Below, piece after piece: positions 63,139-64,000 of a stretch of DNA of 64,000 nt. This DNA is from Leptolinea sp964446955 (GTDB lineage: Bacteria > Chloroflexota > Anaerolineae > Anaerolineales > Anaerolineaceae): positions 372,001 to 436,000 of the forward strand of contig CAYUQJ010000001.1 in the NCBI GenBank assembly GCA_964446955.1, written 5' to 3'. The notes beneath the pieces were generated by a model, which saw only the letters and a program-made list of their open reading frames with translations, was not told the DNA's origin and searched no databases. The translations under genes and the position numbers were made by a program. How positions within the stretch are numbered: position 1 is the first letter of the stretch; every line of letters starts with the position of its first letter.

Positions 63139-64000
63139 ATGGCTTATAAAATTCATTTTGGAACAGATGGATGGCGCGGAGTAATTGCAGAAGAGTATAC
63201 ATTTGATAATGTCCGCCGTTGCTCACAGGGATTCGCTGAATATATGATTGAAACCGGAAACAAAGGTAAATGGTTCATCATTGGCCACGACAAGCGATTT
63301 GGTTCCGAGAATTTTGCTCTCGCTGCTGCTGAAGTTCTGGCAGGAAATGGATTGAACGTTTATTTGACTGATGACGCCACTCCAACTCCAGTTATTGCGT
63401 ATTCTGTTGTTCACAAAAAAGCAGCAGGTGCCATAAATATAACGGCTTCACACAATCCCCCAACGGATAATGGCTTCAAGGTGCGGAATTTTACAGGCGG
63501 TGCAATTGATCCAGAAGGGTTAATAAAAATCGAGGAAAACATTCCTGACTCGATTGATGATGTTAAGCGAATTCCGGCGGCAGAAGCTTTTGAAAAAGGA
63601 ATGATTGTAAAATTTGACCCGGCTCCGGATTATCTTGAACATATAAAAGACCTGATTGATGTTGAACCGATCAAACAGGCTGGATTAAAGATCATTGTTG
63701 ATTGCATGTGGGGAAATGGTGCCGGATGGTTTTCTCACATTCTGTCTGGTGGAAAGACACAGGTTACAGAAATTCATGACAGCCGAAATCCATCATTTCC
63801 CGAAATGAAACGACCTGAACCCATTCCGCCAAATATTAATGTCGGTTTGCAAACCACGGTAAACAAAAATGCGGATGTCTTGATCATCACAGATGGTGAT
63901 GCAGACCGTGTCGGTATTGGCGATGAGAATGGAAGCTTTGTGAACCAATTGCAAGTCTACGCCCTACTGGCATATTACCTTTTGGAAATTCGCAAACAAC
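63139..64000 (+). CDS. Phosphohexomutase (phosphoglucomutase/phosphomannomutase), partial
   Basis: I translated 287 codons from the ATG at 63139 to the right edge; the C-terminus is outside. The start reads MAYKIHFGTDGWRGVIAEE, the catalytic Ser lies in NITASHNPPTDNGFK (about 102), and the metal loop is ITDGDADRVGIGD (about 253). Substrate choice (glucose or mannose phosphate) depends on regions partly outside the window. It is divergent from the cysteine desulfurase gene. Confidence 0.92.
   Translation, partial: MAYKIHFGTDGWRGVIAEEYTFDNVRRCSQGFAEYMIETGNKGKWFIIGHDKRFGSENFALAAAEVLAGNGLNVYLTDDATPTPVIAYSVVHKKAAGAINITASHNPPTDNGFKVRNFTGGAIDPEGLIKIEENIPDSIDDVKRIPAAEAFEKGMIVKFDPAPDYLEHIKDLIDVEPIKQAGLKIIVDCMWGNGAGWFSHILSGGKTQVTEIHDSRNPSFPEMKRPEPIPPNINVGLQTTVNKNADVLIITDGDADRVGIGDENGSFVNQLQVYALLAYYLLEIRKQ

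Overview
This is a bacterial chromosome segment of moderate G+C, nearly all protein-coding, with short operons that often overlap by ATGA. The gene set and style suggest Chloroflexota, most likely Anaerolineae-like. The hints are lipoproteins with long Pro/Glu/Thr linkers, 2-oxoacid:ferredoxin oxidoreductase with the gamma domain fused to alpha, fused NuoCD, split glycine decarboxylase, RicT/PSP1 and TrmFO. The lineage is an inference from gene content. No rRNA, tRNA, CRISPR array or insertion sequence was seen.

Left part (1-12.2 kb). A LarA-family racemase (cut by the window edge) and an MBL-fold hydrolase form a pair. A lone tyrosine recombinase follows. A leftward run then reads phnD, terminator, phnC, an enlarged phnE, a YhhQ-type queuosine-precursor transporter, a two-part SAM methyltransferase, and a kinase/PP2C/vWA trio resembling the TerY-P triad.

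Central part (12.4-44.5 kb). This is mostly metabolism and housekeeping: an fmdB-argF-rocD-CoA transferase-pyk operon; korAB with a GntR regulator; PIG-L deacetylase, ricT and mrp; a partial complex I set (nuoB, nuoCD, nuoI) divergent from a SufR-like regulator; an FkbM methyltransferase; a LysM/M23 lipoprotein; glmS behind a probable glmS ribozyme; typA; gcvH-gcvPA-gcvPB behind a tandem glycine riboswitch; a DJ-1 protein; a degenerate metallophosphoesterase; pepA and alaS.

Right part, first block (44.5-57.7 kb). This is the most unusual region. A leftward cluster encodes sigma-54 with a cysteine-rich insert, a PAS/GAF histidine kinase and an NtrC-type regulator without a DNA-binding domain. 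Directly after the regulator's stop codon lies a near-consensus -24/-12 promoter (GG-N10-GC). It faces a small membrane protein, an 1802-residue TPR protein and a 938-residue TPR plus clan-CD (C25/caspase-like) peptidase. This looks like a self-contained sigma-54-controlled protease module.

Right part, second block (57.8-64 kb). It holds trmFO, an M28 peptidase, a cold-shock gene with a long leader, a cysteine desulfurase-mnmA tRNA-thiolation pair with a small membrane protein, and the start of a phosphohexomutase.
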